Assembly (NCBI RefSeq): GCF_000820705.1
Contig: NZ_CCXI01000119.1
Coordinates: forward strand, 1 to 40,475
Length of the DNA: 40,475 nt
Direction: 5' to 3'
Source of the DNA: Clostridium polynesiense
Lineage (GTDB): Bacteria; Bacillota; Clostridia; Clostridiales; Clostridiaceae
Below are positions 8,571 through 17,502 of this stretch, piece after piece. The notes below the pieces were generated by a model that had not been told where the DNA came from, ran no database searches, and worked only from the letters and a program-made list of their open reading frames with translations. The translations under genes were made by a program, and so were the position numbers. Within the stretch, counting starts at the first letter, position 1. Every line of letters begins with the position of its first letter.

Positions 8571-9299
8571 CAAGTCCCTTACCTTTTTTATTTCCTCAGC
8601 GGAGGTTCTCTGTATAGTGTATTCACTGATTAGAGGAAGTCCCATACTTACCTCCTCCTTTCTGTATTCCATTCCGCTGTCTAAATCCACTCTTCCTGAA
8701 AGATGTAGGGAGGTGGCGTTGGTGTGCTTAATTATCCTATCAGCATTAGTGGAATTCACACCGCTTCCTACTAAAATCTCAACTTTCCCCTTTGACCTTT
8801 CCACAAGCTCTTTTATAAGTTCAAGGCCTTCGGTGCATTTATTTTTTTGACCGGAAGTAAGTATTGTGTCTATTCCTAAAGTTTTTGCATCCTCTAGGGT
8901 CTTAAAAGGATCCCTGCATACATCAAAGGCACGATGAAGGGTTACCTTCATGCCTTCGGCGACATTCATAAGCTTCTTCATATTTTCAACATCCAGAGTT
9001 CCATCAGACTTTAAGACACCAATTACTACAGCATTCGCTCCAGCCTCTTTAAACATCTGTATTTCTCTCTTAATGATTTCAAGCTCATTTTCAGTATACA
9101 GAAAATCTCCAAATCTAGGTCTTATAAGTACATTAATGGCTATTCCAACCTTTTCTTTAACCAGCTTAAACAAATTTATACTGGGAGTGGTTCCCCCAAT
9201 TATGAGATTACTGCAGAGCTCCAGCCTGTCTGCTCCGCCCTTTTCTGCTTCTATAGCAGATTCCGCAGAGTCTACACAAGCCTCTATAATGTACTTCAT
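8553..9299 (-). CDS. cutC: CutC family protein
   Basis: This 248-residue TIM-barrel protein is a CutC homologue. Visible are the family segments GADRLELCSNLIIGGTTPS, VLIRPRFGDFLYTENEL, VTLHRAFDVCRDP and ILTSGQKNKCTEGLE. CutC was linked to copper homeostasis in E. coli, but its real reaction is uncertain. The ATG overlaps the stop of the upstream aminopeptidase gene by 4 nt (ATGA), so the two are translationally coupled. The last residues (LVTGT) and the stop codon come from the GGTGACTGGCACC repeat, so the natural C-terminus has probably been altered by insertion. Confidence 0.92.
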   Translation of the reverse strand: MKYIIEACVDSAESAIEAEKGGADRLELCSNLIIGGTTPSINLFKLVKEKVGIAINVLIRPRFGDFLYTENELEIIKREIQMFKEAGANAVVIGVLKSDGTLDVENMKKLMNVAEGMKVTLHRAFDVCRDPFKTLEDAKTLGIDTILTSGQKNKCTEGLELIKELVERSKGKVEILVGSGVNSTNADRIIKHTNATSLHLSGRVDLDSGMEYRKEEVSMGLPLISEYTIQRTSAEEIKKVRDLLVTGT

Positions 9300-10729
9300 A
9301 GACTAATCTTCCTTTCCTGCTTTTCTGCAAATAAATAATACATGGAAGTAACACCTGCTCCCGTTGCTCCAGGGGATTGATACTCATACAAAGGAGGCTC
9401 TACCCAAGCAGTACCTGCAATATCTAGATGTATCCAAGGTCTATCCTCTACAAAGCTTTCAATGAACAAAGCTGCAGTAATGGTTCCGCAGTGGCTCTTT
9501 CCCATATTTTTTACATCTGCAATGGTGCTTTTAATCATATTTCTATATTCATCATTTATAGGAAGCCTCCAATAAAGCTCCCCTGATTTCTTATAGGCAT
9601 TTTTAAAATCACAGAAAAATTTATCATTATTTGTTAATAAACCTGCGGTACTGAAGCCTAAAGCATTAACCACAGATCCAGTTAAGGTTGCAATATCTAT
9701 AATCTTCGAGGCATTCTCCTTCTTAATAGCATAGGTAACGGCATCTGCAAGTATCAGCCTACCCTCAGCATCTGTGTTTAAAATCTCAATGGTTTTTCCA
9801 GACATTGAGCCTATAACATCTCCCGGTATATAGCTGTCATTAGCTATGCGATTTTCGCAGGCAGGTATGATTCCTACCACATTTGCCTTTATATTATTTT
9901 TCGCAAGAGCATATACAGCTCCTGCTACCGCTGCTCCTCCGCCCATATCTCCCTTTATTCCCGCCATGGAATTGCTGGACTTAAGGCAGTAGCCTCCTGT
10001 GTCGCAGGTAACCCCTTTGCCCACCAAAGCGGTGATTTCTCCGCTTAAAGGATCATTTAAATATCTCATTACAATAAGCCTGGGAGGATTTCCGCTGCTT
10101 CTTCCTACCGTGTGAAAAGCCTCCATTCCCGTGTCCATTATATATTTCTCATCATAAACCTCTACCTGTACATTAACTTCCTTTAGAAGCTCCCTTATCT
10201 TCTCTGCCATAATATGAGGAGTAAGCATATTTGCCGGAGTGTTAACCAAATCCCTGGCAAGTATTACCCCCTGGGCAAGATTTATACCGTGATTCACTTC
10301 ATGAGTAAGCTTCACTTCATCTCCACTATAACCCTGAAGATATACATGGCATTCACCAGAGCTTTTTGAAGTACTATAACCTTTAAATTCATAGAGTCCA
10401 AGCTTTATTCCCAGAACTATCTCTGAAATACATTCCGCTCCGCATTTATCCAAAAACATGGAAATATCTAAAGAGGCACTGGTTATCTTATATTTTTTAA
10501 GCTGTTTAATTCCGAAGGCCACCGCTTCTTTAATCCTAGTAATTGTGAATTTAACTTCTTCTCCAAGTCCAACATATAAAACCGGAATATCTTTTCCGCT
10601 GATTACAGGAATACTCTCCAGATATTCTCCTCTGAATATACTGCTGATATGTGAAGGCAGGTTGTCCTCCTCCTTGAGGATAAATACAATATTAAAATCG
10701 CATTTTTTAGAGTTATCTACATAAATCAT
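9296..10729 (-). CDS. pepA: Leucyl aminopeptidase, M17 family
   Basis: A 477-residue cytosolic aminopeptidase that removes N-terminal residues from peptides using two metal ions. The M17 signature NTDAEGRL spans 318-325. Expected metal and catalytic residues are present: K238 and D243 (VGKGVTCDTGG), K250, D261, D320, E322 and R324. Length is normal for the family. Its stop overlaps the cutC start. A weak AGGG precedes the ATG, while a stronger AAAGGAGG lies about 45 nt further upstream with no start codon at a usable distance. Confidence 0.93.
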   Translation of the reverse strand: MIYVDNSKKCDFNIVFILKEEDNLPSHISSIFRGEYLESIPVISGKDIPVLYVGLGEEVKFTITRIKEAVAFGIKQLKKYKITSASLDISMFLDKCGAECISEIVLGIKLGLYEFKGYSTSKSSGECHVYLQGYSGDEVKLTHEVNHGINLAQGVILARDLVNTPANMLTPHIMAEKIRELLKEVNVQVEVYDEKYIMDTGMEAFHTVGRSSGNPPRLIVMRYLNDPLSGEITALVGKGVTCDTGGYCLKSSNSMAGIKGDMGGGAAVAGAVYALAKNNIKANVVGIIPACENRIANDSYIPGDVIGSMSGKTIEILNTDAEGRLILADAVTYAIKKENASKIIDIATLTGSVVNALGFSTAGLLTNNDKFFCDFKNAYKKSGELYWRLPINDEYRNMIKSTIADVKNMGKSHCGTITAALFIESFVEDRPWIHLDIAGTAWVEPPLYEYQSPGATGAGVTSMYYLFAEKQERKISL

Positions 10730-10904
10730 ATTTTCCCTAAAAGAAAAGCATCAGGCTCTTCTTTACCTATCCTCCTTTAACTATAATAGTAAGCTTGCAC
10801 TCTTGCTTGAATTAGTAAAAACCTTTTATGATAGGAATTTATTTGTTTTCCCTGAGGGTTTATATATACATCTCTATCACTGTATCATTTATTCCCTAAT
10901 GTAT

Positions 10905-10961
10905 ATAAGAAGAGATCCCCTCGCACTACCTGATGAACATAAGAAGGAATACCTCACACTA
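10905..10961 (+). repeat. Imperfect tandem duplication in the aminopeptidase upstream gap
   Basis: ATAAGAAG followed by a CCTC(G/A)CACTA element occurs at 10905-10928 and again at 10939-10961, a 34-nt period. The rest of the 10730-11044 gap shows no gene, only AT-rich sequence that could hold the aminopeptidase promoter. Confidence 0.45.
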
Positions 10962-11044
10962 GGTGCACAGCTTTGGTAATGTATTATTAATTCTACGGAA
11001 ACTCATTATAACCTTCCAATTTTATCAAAATTGCTGATAGGAGT

Positions 11045-11284
11045 TTAATATTCAACGGAAATCATGCTGTGGCCTTGAACTTTGTCCACATTAAATACTG
11101 TATAATCATCAATGGCTTTAAAAGGTATCTCCTGCCTCTGAGGAGGAACTTTTATGGTCTTAACCTTCTTATTTCCTGTAAATATCTTCATTTCAACATT
11201 ATAAATAGGAATAATATCCTCTATGGTGTATATGTCCTGGGAGCGTTTTTCAGTAATATAGTACAGCAAATGAATAATTTCAGT
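11045..11284 (-). pseudogene. C-terminal remnant of a glycosidase-like protein
   Basis: The minus-strand frame encodes IIHLLYYITEKRS, then IEDIIPIYNVEMKI and VDKVQGHSMISVEY before its stop. This HLL-Y-R, IEDIIP and GH-M pattern matches my memory of the last domain of glycoside hydrolases of the beta-galactosidase-trimerisation type, so I read it as the natural C-terminus of such an enzyme. Everything upstream is missing. The homology ends about 11280, where a kinase gene on the other strand begins. The open frame continues through that kinase sequence to 11335 only by chance. Identification is tentative. Confidence 0.5.
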
Positions 11285-11801
11285 TGCATCAGTATCAGGA
11301 GGAGGAAAAACCACTGCTGTTAATGATTTAAACATTAAACTGCCATCATCAAGAGCGCTATATTTTGATGACTATGATTTTGAGGAATGTCCTGAAGACT
11401 TCTTTCAATGGGTACAAAGTGGTGCAGATTATAATGCATGGAATATTGAGGTATTAGCCCATGATATTGAAAATTTATTAAATCAGCCTAATCTTAACTA
11501 TATACTGCTTGATTATCCCTTTGCATATAAAAACAATCAAATCGAACCCTATATTGATTATGCAATTTTTATAGATACTCCATTAGATATTGCAATGGCA
11601 AGAAGAATTTTAAGGGATATGATAAATTCACCTTCAGATTTATTGAAGGATGATTTGAATTCATATCTTTCTCGCGGCAGAATTGCATACTTAGAAATGA
11701 TAAAAACAATAAAGCCAAATTCCGATTTAATTATCGATGGCAGTTTAAGCATTGATAATATTGTATATCAAATTATTGAACACATTAAAAAATTCGGATA
11801 A
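11274..11801 (+). pseudogene. P-loop nucleoside-kinase-like gene with lost start
   Basis: The plus-strand frame reads IISVASVSGGGKTTAVNDL, a Walker A motif (GGGKTT), then ALYFDDYDFEE, YILLDYPFAY, AIFIDTPLDIAMARRILRDM and a natural C-terminus. That is a nearly complete uridine-kinase-like ATPase of about 176 residues. No ATG, GTG or TTG lies at its N-terminus: the frame is closed by TGA at 11271-11273. An ATG at 11270 is in another frame and reaches a stop after a short stretch. The break coincides with the glycosidase remnant on the other strand. It is probably non-functional unless a rare ATT or ATA start is used. Confidence 0.75.
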
Positions 11802-11813
11802 TGTTAAATTTCT

Positions 11814-11870
11814 GGAAGCACCCCTGGGGTAGTGACAATAAAAGGAAGCACCCCAGGGGTACTCCCTTTT
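11814..11870. terminator. ACCCCTGGGGT repeat (copy 3), hybrid form
   Basis: Two GGAAGCACCCC units (11814 and 11844) flank a spacer. The second ends in ACCCCAGGGGTACTCCC, so the element folds through the shared ACCCC/GGGGT core with poorer outer pairing than the other copies. It lies between the convergent kinase relic and the RpiR gene, whose stop overlaps its right end. Confidence 0.65.
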
Positions 11871-12618
11871 ATTTTCCAATATACTTATCCATATACCTAT
11901 AAAATATGTATTCCATTATAACCAAAGCAGGAATTCTAGATATAAAATTCATATTCCTTATGGAGTACTTTGTAGAAGATATGAATATAGTTCTGTCAGA
12001 AAGACTAGATAAGGTATTAATGCTCATATTGGTTATTGATACCACTTTTGCTCCTCTAGACTTTGCTATGTTTGAAGCTTTGATGACCTGAGCGGTTTCC
12101 CCTGACATAGAAACTGAGAATACCAAATCATTAGACTCTAAGGTTGCAGCGGAGGAGTACATGATAGTAGTGTCATCATAATAAAAGCATTGCTTTCCTA
12201 TAAGCTGAAATCTTCTTGCCATTTCTCTGCATACAGATCTTGAAGATCCTTCCCCGTAAAAATCTACCCTATTAGCATTAAAAATTAAATCCAACACCTC
12301 ATCTACTATGCTTTCATTTATCAGCTGCTTTGTTCTTTCTATATCTTCAAAGGTGGTAACTTCATTGTTAAAGGATATCTGCCTGTTTTGATTTTCCATG
12401 GTGAAAATAAGATTGTTCTTAAGTTCTGTATATCCTGTAAACCCTAGCTTTTTGCAGAATCTTATTATAGCTGCAGTGGACATAAAGGTGCTCTTTGAAA
12501 GGTCCTGAATCCTCATACTTTTAATATTTTTAGCATTGTCAATGAAGAACTTAAGGAGCTCTCCTTCATTTTTATTTAGCTTGTCTCTATTTTTTTCAAT
12601 TATAGTAAAGAAGTCCAT
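11869..12618 (-). CDS. RpiR/MurR family regulator of the alpha-glucoside operon
   Basis: This 249-residue regulator has an N-terminal RpiR helix-turn-helix (about 1-75, with STFMSTAAIIRFCKKLGFTGYTEL) and a C-terminal sugar-isomerase SIS domain (about 100-235, with FYGEGSSRSVCREMARRF and FSVSMSGETAQV). It is divergent from the alpha-glucoside PTS operon and presumably senses a phosphorylated sugar to control it, like GlvR or MalR in related operons. AGGAGGTGG precedes the ATG. A palindrome TGAAAAATTTTTCA in the shared intergenic region at 12782-12795 is a plausible operator. Confidence 0.9.
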   Translation of the reverse strand: MDFFTIIEKNRDKLNKNEGELLKFFIDNAKNIKSMRIQDLSKSTFMSTAAIIRFCKKLGFTGYTELKNNLIFTMENQNRQISFNNEVTTFEDIERTKQLINESIVDEVLDLIFNANRVDFYGEGSSRSVCREMARRFQLIGKQCFYYDDTTIMYSSAATLESNDLVFSVSMSGETAQVIKASNIAKSRGAKVVSITNMSINTLSSLSDRTIFISSTKYSIRNMNFISRIPALVIMEYIFYRYMDKYIGK

Positions 12619-12781
12619 GATTCCACCTCCTGAGATACATAATATTCTAATTATTTATGCTGCCGGAATAAAAACTTCTTTCCGAAATGTATCAATATAA
12701 TTCATCAAAAAATTGTTTTTATATACATTATATCCTATTTTTTGCATATGGGTACTTATATTTAATATATTTATCCTTCGG

Positions 12782-12795
12782 TGAAAAATTTTTCA
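12782..12795. promoter_or_regulatory. Candidate RpiR operator, TGAAAAATTTTTCA
   Basis: A perfect 14-bp palindrome with GAAA-N4-TTTC layout sits between the divergent regulator and PTS operon; a second, imperfect GAAA-TTTTTTC follows immediately. The same layout (GAAACTAGTTTC) occurs at 25621-25632 ahead of the other RpiR-linked operon. Confidence 0.5.
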
Positions 12796-12946
12796 TTTTT
12801 GAAATTTTTTCTTCTTTATAACATATTTTCTAAATAGGTAAAATTCATTTAATTAATTATCAATAATACTTATAATGATTTTATAATTAATCAATTTGTA
12901 ATTAAAAGTTCGGCCGGACAAAAATTTACAGTTATTCAAATAATAC

Positions 12947-12990
12947 TTTCATCATTTATCGAATCATTAAATTATATTTTCATCATTTAT
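12947..12990 (+). repeat. 13-bp direct repeat ahead of the alpha-glucoside PTS gene
   Basis: TTTCATCATTTAT occurs at 12947-12959 and 12978-12990, 31 bp apart, about three helical turns. It lies within 70 nt of the EIICB start. It may be a pair of regulator half-sites or chance in AT-rich DNA. The rest of the 12619-13016 gap is AT-rich promoter-like sequence with several TATAAT-like hexamers. Confidence 0.35.
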
Positions 12991-13016
12991 AATTTCATTT
13001 TTGGAAGGAGATTAAT

Positions 13017-14573
13017 ATGTTAAAAAAACTGAATAATTATTTTCAAAGGCTGGGTAAGGCATTTATACTTCCCATAGCATTGATTTCTGTAGCGGGAATA
13101 TTTTTAGGTATTGGATCCGCTTTCTCAAATCCTAATGTTGTTGCAAATATCCCCTTTCTGGGAAACAAATTTCTGCAAACGATTTTTGTATATTCACGGT
13201 CCATAGCAGGAGCTTTGTTTAACAACTTATCCATACTATTTGCAATTTCACTTGCTATAGGATTAGCTAAGGATGAAACTGCTATATCCGGATTTTCGGC
13301 TTTTGTTGGGTACGTAATTTTAAATATTACCATTAATACTGTACTTACTTCTAATAAAATGCTGGCAACGGCTGAACTTATGAGACAATCCGGTCAAGGG
13401 GTGACCCTAGGTATACAAACTCTGGAACTTGGAGTCTTTGGCGGTATACTAGTAGGAATGGTGGTAGCGGCATTACATAATAAATTTTACAATATCAAGC
13501 TTCCTGATTATATAGCATTCTTCGGAGGTACAAGATTTGTACCTATAATTACTACTTTTACTCTTGCTCTTATAGGGTTAATAATTCCTATAATTTGGCC
13601 TCCAATAAGCTATGGAATACAAATGGTAGGCTTCGGCATTGCAAATTTAGGCTACTTTGGAACGTTTATATATGGTCTTTTAGAGCGTTTATTAATACCT
13701 TTTGGACTTCATCATATCTTAAATGCCATGTTTAGATTTACACCGGTAGGCGGCGAAGCAATAATCGACGGTAAAACCATAGTAGGTGCTTTGAATATTT
13801 ACTTTGCACAGCTTTCATCCCCAAATACTCAAGCATTTTCCACAGAAGCTACCAGATTTTTAGCTCAGGGCAAGATACCAATGATGGTTTTTGGTCTTCC
13901 TGCAGCAGCGTATGCTATGTATAAGAATTCAAAACCAGAAAACCGCAATAGGGTTAAAGGAATTTTATTAGCGGGAGCACTAACTTCTTTAGTAACTGGA
14001 ATTACTGAACCACTTGAGTTTTCCTTTTTATTTGCAGCTCCTATTTTATTTATAATCCATGCTGTTTTAAGCGGATTTTCCTTTATGTTAAACAGCATGC
14101 TGGGAGTTGCCATAGGAAATACTCAGGGAGGAGTTATTGACCTTGTAGTATTTGGAATGATGCAGCCAAACACAAAGTGGATAGTAACCCTTCTTATGGG
14201 AATAGCTTATGCTTTCATATATTATTTTGCCTTTAACACTTTGATAAAGAAGATGAATCTTAAGACTCCCGGAAGAGAAGATGTATCAGTATCTGAAGGA
14301 GCAGGAATTTCTGTGGACAAGGATATGGAATCAAAGGCTGCAGAGATAATTCAATATTTAGGTGGAAAAGACAATATAGAATCTGTAACCAACTGCTTTA
14401 CACGTCTAAGAGTTGTGGTAAAGGATATGAATATTGTAGAAGAATCAGGCTTTAGAAATACCGGTGCTTCCGGAGTAATAAAGCCAAGCAAGACAGATAT
14501 ACAGGTAGTATACGGCCCATCAGTTTCACAAATAAAGGTGGCAGTATCTAATGCATTAAAATCTGCAAATTAA
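13017..14573 (+). CDS. PTS alpha-glucoside (maltose-type) EIICB component
   Basis: This 518-residue membrane protein imports and phosphorylates an alpha-glucoside. Residues 1-415 are the EIIC channel of the glucose superfamily, with GLHHILNAMF near 230 and the signature GITEPLEF (328-335). Residues about 435-518 are the EIIB domain with phosphorylated C460 in TNCFTRLR. There is no EIIA domain, so phosphate must come from an EIIA encoded elsewhere. The gene is followed after 19 nt by a GH4 6-phospho-alpha-glucosidase, which fixes the substrate class (maltose, trehalulose or similar). GGAAGGAG precedes the ATG. Equivalent proteins are called GlvC or MalB/MalP. Confidence 0.93.
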   Translation: MLKKLNNYFQRLGKAFILPIALISVAGIFLGIGSAFSNPNVVANIPFLGNKFLQTIFVYSRSIAGALFNNLSILFAISLAIGLAKDETAISGFSAFVGYVILNITINTVLTSNKMLATAELMRQSGQGVTLGIQTLELGVFGGILVGMVVAALHNKFYNIKLPDYIAFFGGTRFVPIITTFTLALIGLIIPIIWPPISYGIQMVGFGIANLGYFGTFIYGLLERLLIPFGLHHILNAMFRFTPVGGEAIIDGKTIVGALNIYFAQLSSPNTQAFSTEATRFLAQGKIPMMVFGLPAAAYAMYKNSKPENRNRVKGILLAGALTSLVTGITEPLEFSFLFAAPILFIIHAVLSGFSFMLNSMLGVAIGNTQGGVIDLVVFGMMQPNTKWIVTLLMGIAYAFIYYFAFNTLIKKMNLKTPGREDVSVSEGAGISVDKDMESKAAEIIQYLGGKDNIESVTNCFTRLRVVVKDMNIVEESGFRNTGASGVIKPSKTDIQVVYGPSVSQIKVAVSNALKSAN

Positions 14574-14592
14574 AAATACAAGGAGATTAAAC

Positions 14593-15918
14593 ATGAGAAG
14601 AAAATTTAATGTATCAATAATCGGCGGAGGAAGTACTTGGACACCTGGTTTATTAATGAGTATGTGCAAGATGAAGGATAGATTCCCAATAAATAAACTC
14701 ACCATGTACGATATAGTTGAGGACCGTCAAAAGGTAATAGGTGAATTTGCAAAGGTTCTGCTTAGAGAAGAATATCCTGAGGTTAACTTTTCTTATACGA
14801 CAAGTAAAGAGGAAGCCTACAAGGATGTAGATTTTGTCTTTGTTCAAATCAGAACCGGCGGATATAAGATGAGGGAGCTTGATGAAAAAATCCCTCTAAG
14901 CCTTGGAGTTATAGGTCAGGAAACCTGTGGAGCCGGCGGATTTGCTTACGGCTTAAGGTCTATAGGAGATATGATTGAAATAATAAATGATGTAAGAGAA
15001 TACTCAAAGGACGCATGGATATTAAACTATACAAACCCCGCTGCAATAGTTGCAGAAGCATTAAGAAGGGTATTTCCTGATGATAAAAGGATACTGAATA
15101 TCTGCGATCAGCCTGTCAATCTTCTGAGATCTTACGGCAGGGTTTTAGGCAGGAATGCTGAAGAGTTCGAGCCGGTTTATTTTGGGCTGAATCATTTTGG
15201 ATGGTTCACTAACCTCTATGATGGAGAAGGAAGGGACCTGCTTCCGGAATTGAAGGAAATTATTAACGAAAGAGGCTTTATCCCTGTAGATGCAGAGCAG
15301 AGGGACAAGTCTTGGCTGGACACTTATGCAATGGTTAAAGATATGGTAAAGGATTTTCCAGACTATCTTCCTAATACTTATCTTCAATACTATTACTATC
15401 CTGATTACAAGCTGTCAAAACTAAACCCTGATTATACCCGTGCCAATGAAGTTATAAACGGAAGAGAAAAAAGAGTTTTCGAGGAGTGTGCCAGAGTTGC
15501 AAAAGCAGGCACTGCAAAAGACTGTGAAATGGTACACAATGATGCTCATGGAGAATTTATAGTTGAAGTAGCTGAATCCATAGCCTTTAATAAAGGACGA
15601 ATATATATAGTAATCCTTGAAAACAATGGCATAATATCAAACATTCAAGAAGACGCCATGGTGGAGGTAGCTGCTGTTTTAACCGCAAATGGTCCAAGAC
15701 CTTTAGCAGTAGGAAAGATAGGTACCTTCTACAAAGGCATGATGGAATCCCAGCTTGCTTACGAAAAACTTGCAGTAGATGCATATTTTGAAGGGTCCTA
15801 CGGAAAAGCCCTTCAGGCTCTTACCCTAAATAGAACTATAGTATCCGCTAAAAAAGCAAGAGAAGTCTTAAATGCCTTAATTGAAGCCAACAAAGATTAT
15901 TGGCCTGAATTCAAATAA
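14593..15918 (+). CDS. 6-phospho-alpha-glucosidase, GH4 family
   Basis: A 441-residue cytosolic enzyme that splits phosphorylated maltose-type sugars by the NAD- and Mn-dependent redox mechanism of GH4. The NAD-binding segment is GGGSTWTPGL (11-20). CDQP at 171-174 occupies the metal-binding position where 6-phospho-alpha-glucosidases carry CD-x-P, unlike the CN-x-P of 6-phospho-beta-glucosidases. GLNHFGW (198-204) supplies the metal-ligand H201, and VIGQETCGAGG is conserved. It is co-transcribed with the EIICB gene. Family names in use are GlvA and MalH. The ribosome binding site is AAGGAG, 7 nt before the ATG. Confidence 0.95.
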   Translation: MRRKFNVSIIGGGSTWTPGLLMSMCKMKDRFPINKLTMYDIVEDRQKVIGEFAKVLLREEYPEVNFSYTTSKEEAYKDVDFVFVQIRTGGYKMRELDEKIPLSLGVIGQETCGAGGFAYGLRSIGDMIEIINDVREYSKDAWILNYTNPAAIVAEALRRVFPDDKRILNICDQPVNLLRSYGRVLGRNAEEFEPVYFGLNHFGWFTNLYDGEGRDLLPELKEIINERGFIPVDAEQRDKSWLDTYAMVKDMVKDFPDYLPNTYLQYYYYPDYKLSKLNPDYTRANEVINGREKRVFEECARVAKAGTAKDCEMVHNDAHGEFIVEVAESIAFNKGRIYIVILENNGIISNIQEDAMVEVAAVLTANGPRPLAVGKIGTFYKGMMESQLAYEKLAVDAYFEGSYGKALQALTLNRTIVSAKKAREVLNALIEANKDYWPEFK

Positions 15919-15941
15919 AACAGATTACCAATAAAAGTCAA

Positions 15942-15985
15942 CACCCCTGGGGTGCTTCCATAAAAATGGAAGCGCCCCAGGGGTG
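15942..15985. terminator. ACCCCTGGGGT palindrome (copy 4)
   Basis: Twenty-nt arms (15942-15961 and 15966-15985) pair around an AAAA loop with a single G-U. It lies between the convergent GH4 gene and the PH-like membrane protein gene and should terminate both. Confidence 0.8.
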
Positions 15986-15993
15986 GATACATT

Positions 15994-16521
15994 TTATTCC
16001 ATAATGCTTTTTAACCGCTCATATAATGAATTATTCAGTTTTCCCTTCATGCACTCCTGAAAGCTTTTATATCCTACCATGTTGCTGCTTACACTGATAA
16101 CCTGGTTATTTGCCATAAGATTAATCTTCTTTGTGCTTTTGTTATAACTAACAGAATCTATATCCTTCCAGAGAATTTTGGTTTCTCTGGACCATAAATT
16201 TCTGTAAGTGATATCTTCTGAACCTGCTACAACCCTTTCATTTAAATAAGATAGTATCAAGTATAGACACAAAGGAATTAAAATTACAGAGAAACCAAAA
16301 AGCAGTACATAATCCCTGGAAGAACCTTCAGAAATGAACAAATATCCTAAATAAGCCATCACAGGAAGTCCTATAACCCCTATAATTAAAAACAGCATGT
16401 TGTTTCTCAGTACTATATTCCCCTTCTCATCCTTTACAGGCTGCTTTTTAGTACCTTGGTAAAGTATATATAATGCAGCTGCCACCATCAAAGGAATCAA
16501 AGCGTTAGGAAATCTTCTCAT
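15994..16521 (-). CDS. Hypothetical membrane protein with PH-like C-terminal region
   Basis: A 175-residue protein. Two pairs of hydrophobic segments lie in the first 100 residues (ALIPLMVAAALYILYQ, MLFLIIGVIGLPVMAYLGYL, YVLLFGFSVILIPLCLYLIL). A soluble part follows with beta-strand periodicity (EDITYRNLWSRETKILWKDIDSVSYN), as in small bacterial PH-domain membrane proteins. Function unknown. I start it at the ATG at 16521, 7 nt after AGGAGG; an in-frame GTG at 16530 overlaps that ribosome binding site. Confidence 0.7.
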   Translation of the reverse strand: MRRFPNALIPLMVAAALYILYQGTKKQPVKDEKGNIVLRNNMLFLIIGVIGLPVMAYLGYLFISEGSSRDYVLLFGFSVILIPLCLYLILSYLNERVVAGSEDITYRNLWSRETKILWKDIDSVSYNKSTKKINLMANNQVISVSSNMVGYKSFQECMKGKLNNSLYERLKSIME

Positions 16522-16642
16522 ATGCCACACCTCCTGATTGCTTGTATATAATAATTATAACTAAATAATACCTATTATTCCATATTGAGAAATATTTTTT
16601 TTTGCTATTTTATGGATTTTTACAAAAAATATATTAATTAAT

Positions 16643-16845
16643 ATGAAAAGAAAAGCCATATTTCAATTTGTATCTACGCCAACCACTCAACCTTCCAATG
16701 AAACTTTTAGAAAACTAAAAAAGTACGGAAAAGTCATTATCGAATTTAGTGAACAGCACTTCAGTGCAGCTTATAGAATGTAATAGATAAGTTTGGAGTA
16801 CCTTTCCAAATTTATGAGGTTCCTGATTATCTGACGCAAAAATAA
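16643..16845 (+). pseudogene. Frameshifted VOC-family remnant
   Basis: The frame from ATG 16643 reads TFRKLKKYGKVIIEFSEQHF and AAYRM, then hits TAA at 16781. The homology resumes in another frame with DKFGVPFQIYEVPDYLTQK to a stop at 16843-16845. This matches, block by block, the C-terminal third of the intact VOC protein encoded at 18007-18429 (KLKKEGEVLIEFSEIYFS, DKFGVIFQIY). A one-base loss near 16781-16785 explains the shift. The N-terminal two thirds of the family is missing. The flanking 16522-16642 and 16846-16985 hold no gene I can see. Confidence 0.75.
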
Positions 16846-16985
16846 AGGCATGTCCTAACAGATTTCTGAGCCATTTCCTTAATATTCGTAAAGGAAACTT
16901 TATGGTATTCAGCAGATTCATGACATGTCTTTAAATTTTATTTATTAAGGATGTGTACTAGATGTACTTTCTTAATTAAGGAAAC

Positions 16986-17480
16986 CTATAGTATTTTACT
17001 GAGAATTTCTCCCGGCAGCCCTTGAAATTCACATAGCTTTTCAGATATAAAGCCGTTCTTTAACAGTATTTTTTTAGAAGGTATATTATTAGGATCAATT
17101 ATTGCTGTAATTCGGCGTAATTCATGAAGTTTTTCTGCTTTGCTAATAATTAGCTCTGCTGCTTCACTGCCATATCCCTTTCCCCAATAATCCGGACGAA
17201 TCAGATATCCCAGCTCCGCTTCTAAAGGGTTGTCCTCATCCAAGTCCAACTTTGCTAATCCGATAAACTCCCGTGTGCTTGAAATATATATCTTATAGCT
17301 TCCAAACTCCTCATGCCTTTCATTTTTTAAAAGCAGCCTTTCAAAATTATTTTCCGCTTCCTCCAGAGGAATGGCTCTTTCTGTAACCATAGCCATTACT
17401 TTTTCATCAGAAACCAAACTGAAATAATAAGGAAAATCCTCCTCTGAACAAAATTTTTCAAAATAAATCCTCCCTGTCAC
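16986..17480 (-). CDS. GNAT family N-acetyltransferase (RimJ/RimL type)
   Basis: This 164-residue acetyltransferase has the acetyl-CoA pyrophosphate loop RPDYWGKGYGSEA and the C-terminal segment IDPNNIPSKKILLKNGF that is usual for RimJ/RimL-like enzymes. Acetyl acceptor unknown. I set the start at GTG 17480 because GGAGGTG lies 6 nt upstream; an in-frame TTG at 17495 overlaps that site. The gene follows a truncated kinase fragment after only 7-20 nt. Confidence 0.88.
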   Translation of the reverse strand: MTGRIYFEKFCSEEDFPYYFSLVSDEKVMAMVTERAIPLEEAENNFERLLLKNERHEEFGSYKIYISSTREFIGLAKLDLDEDNPLEAELGYLIRPDYWGKGYGSEAAELIISKAEKLHELRRITAIIDPNNIPSKKILLKNGFISEKLCEFQGLPGEILSKIL

Positions 17481-17502
17481 AGTTAACACCTCCAAAAATA
17501 AT

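Noticed and set aside
11558-11752. Minus-strand open frame of 64 codons
   Set aside because: It is antisense to the P-loop kinase relic, whose frame carries conserved motifs.
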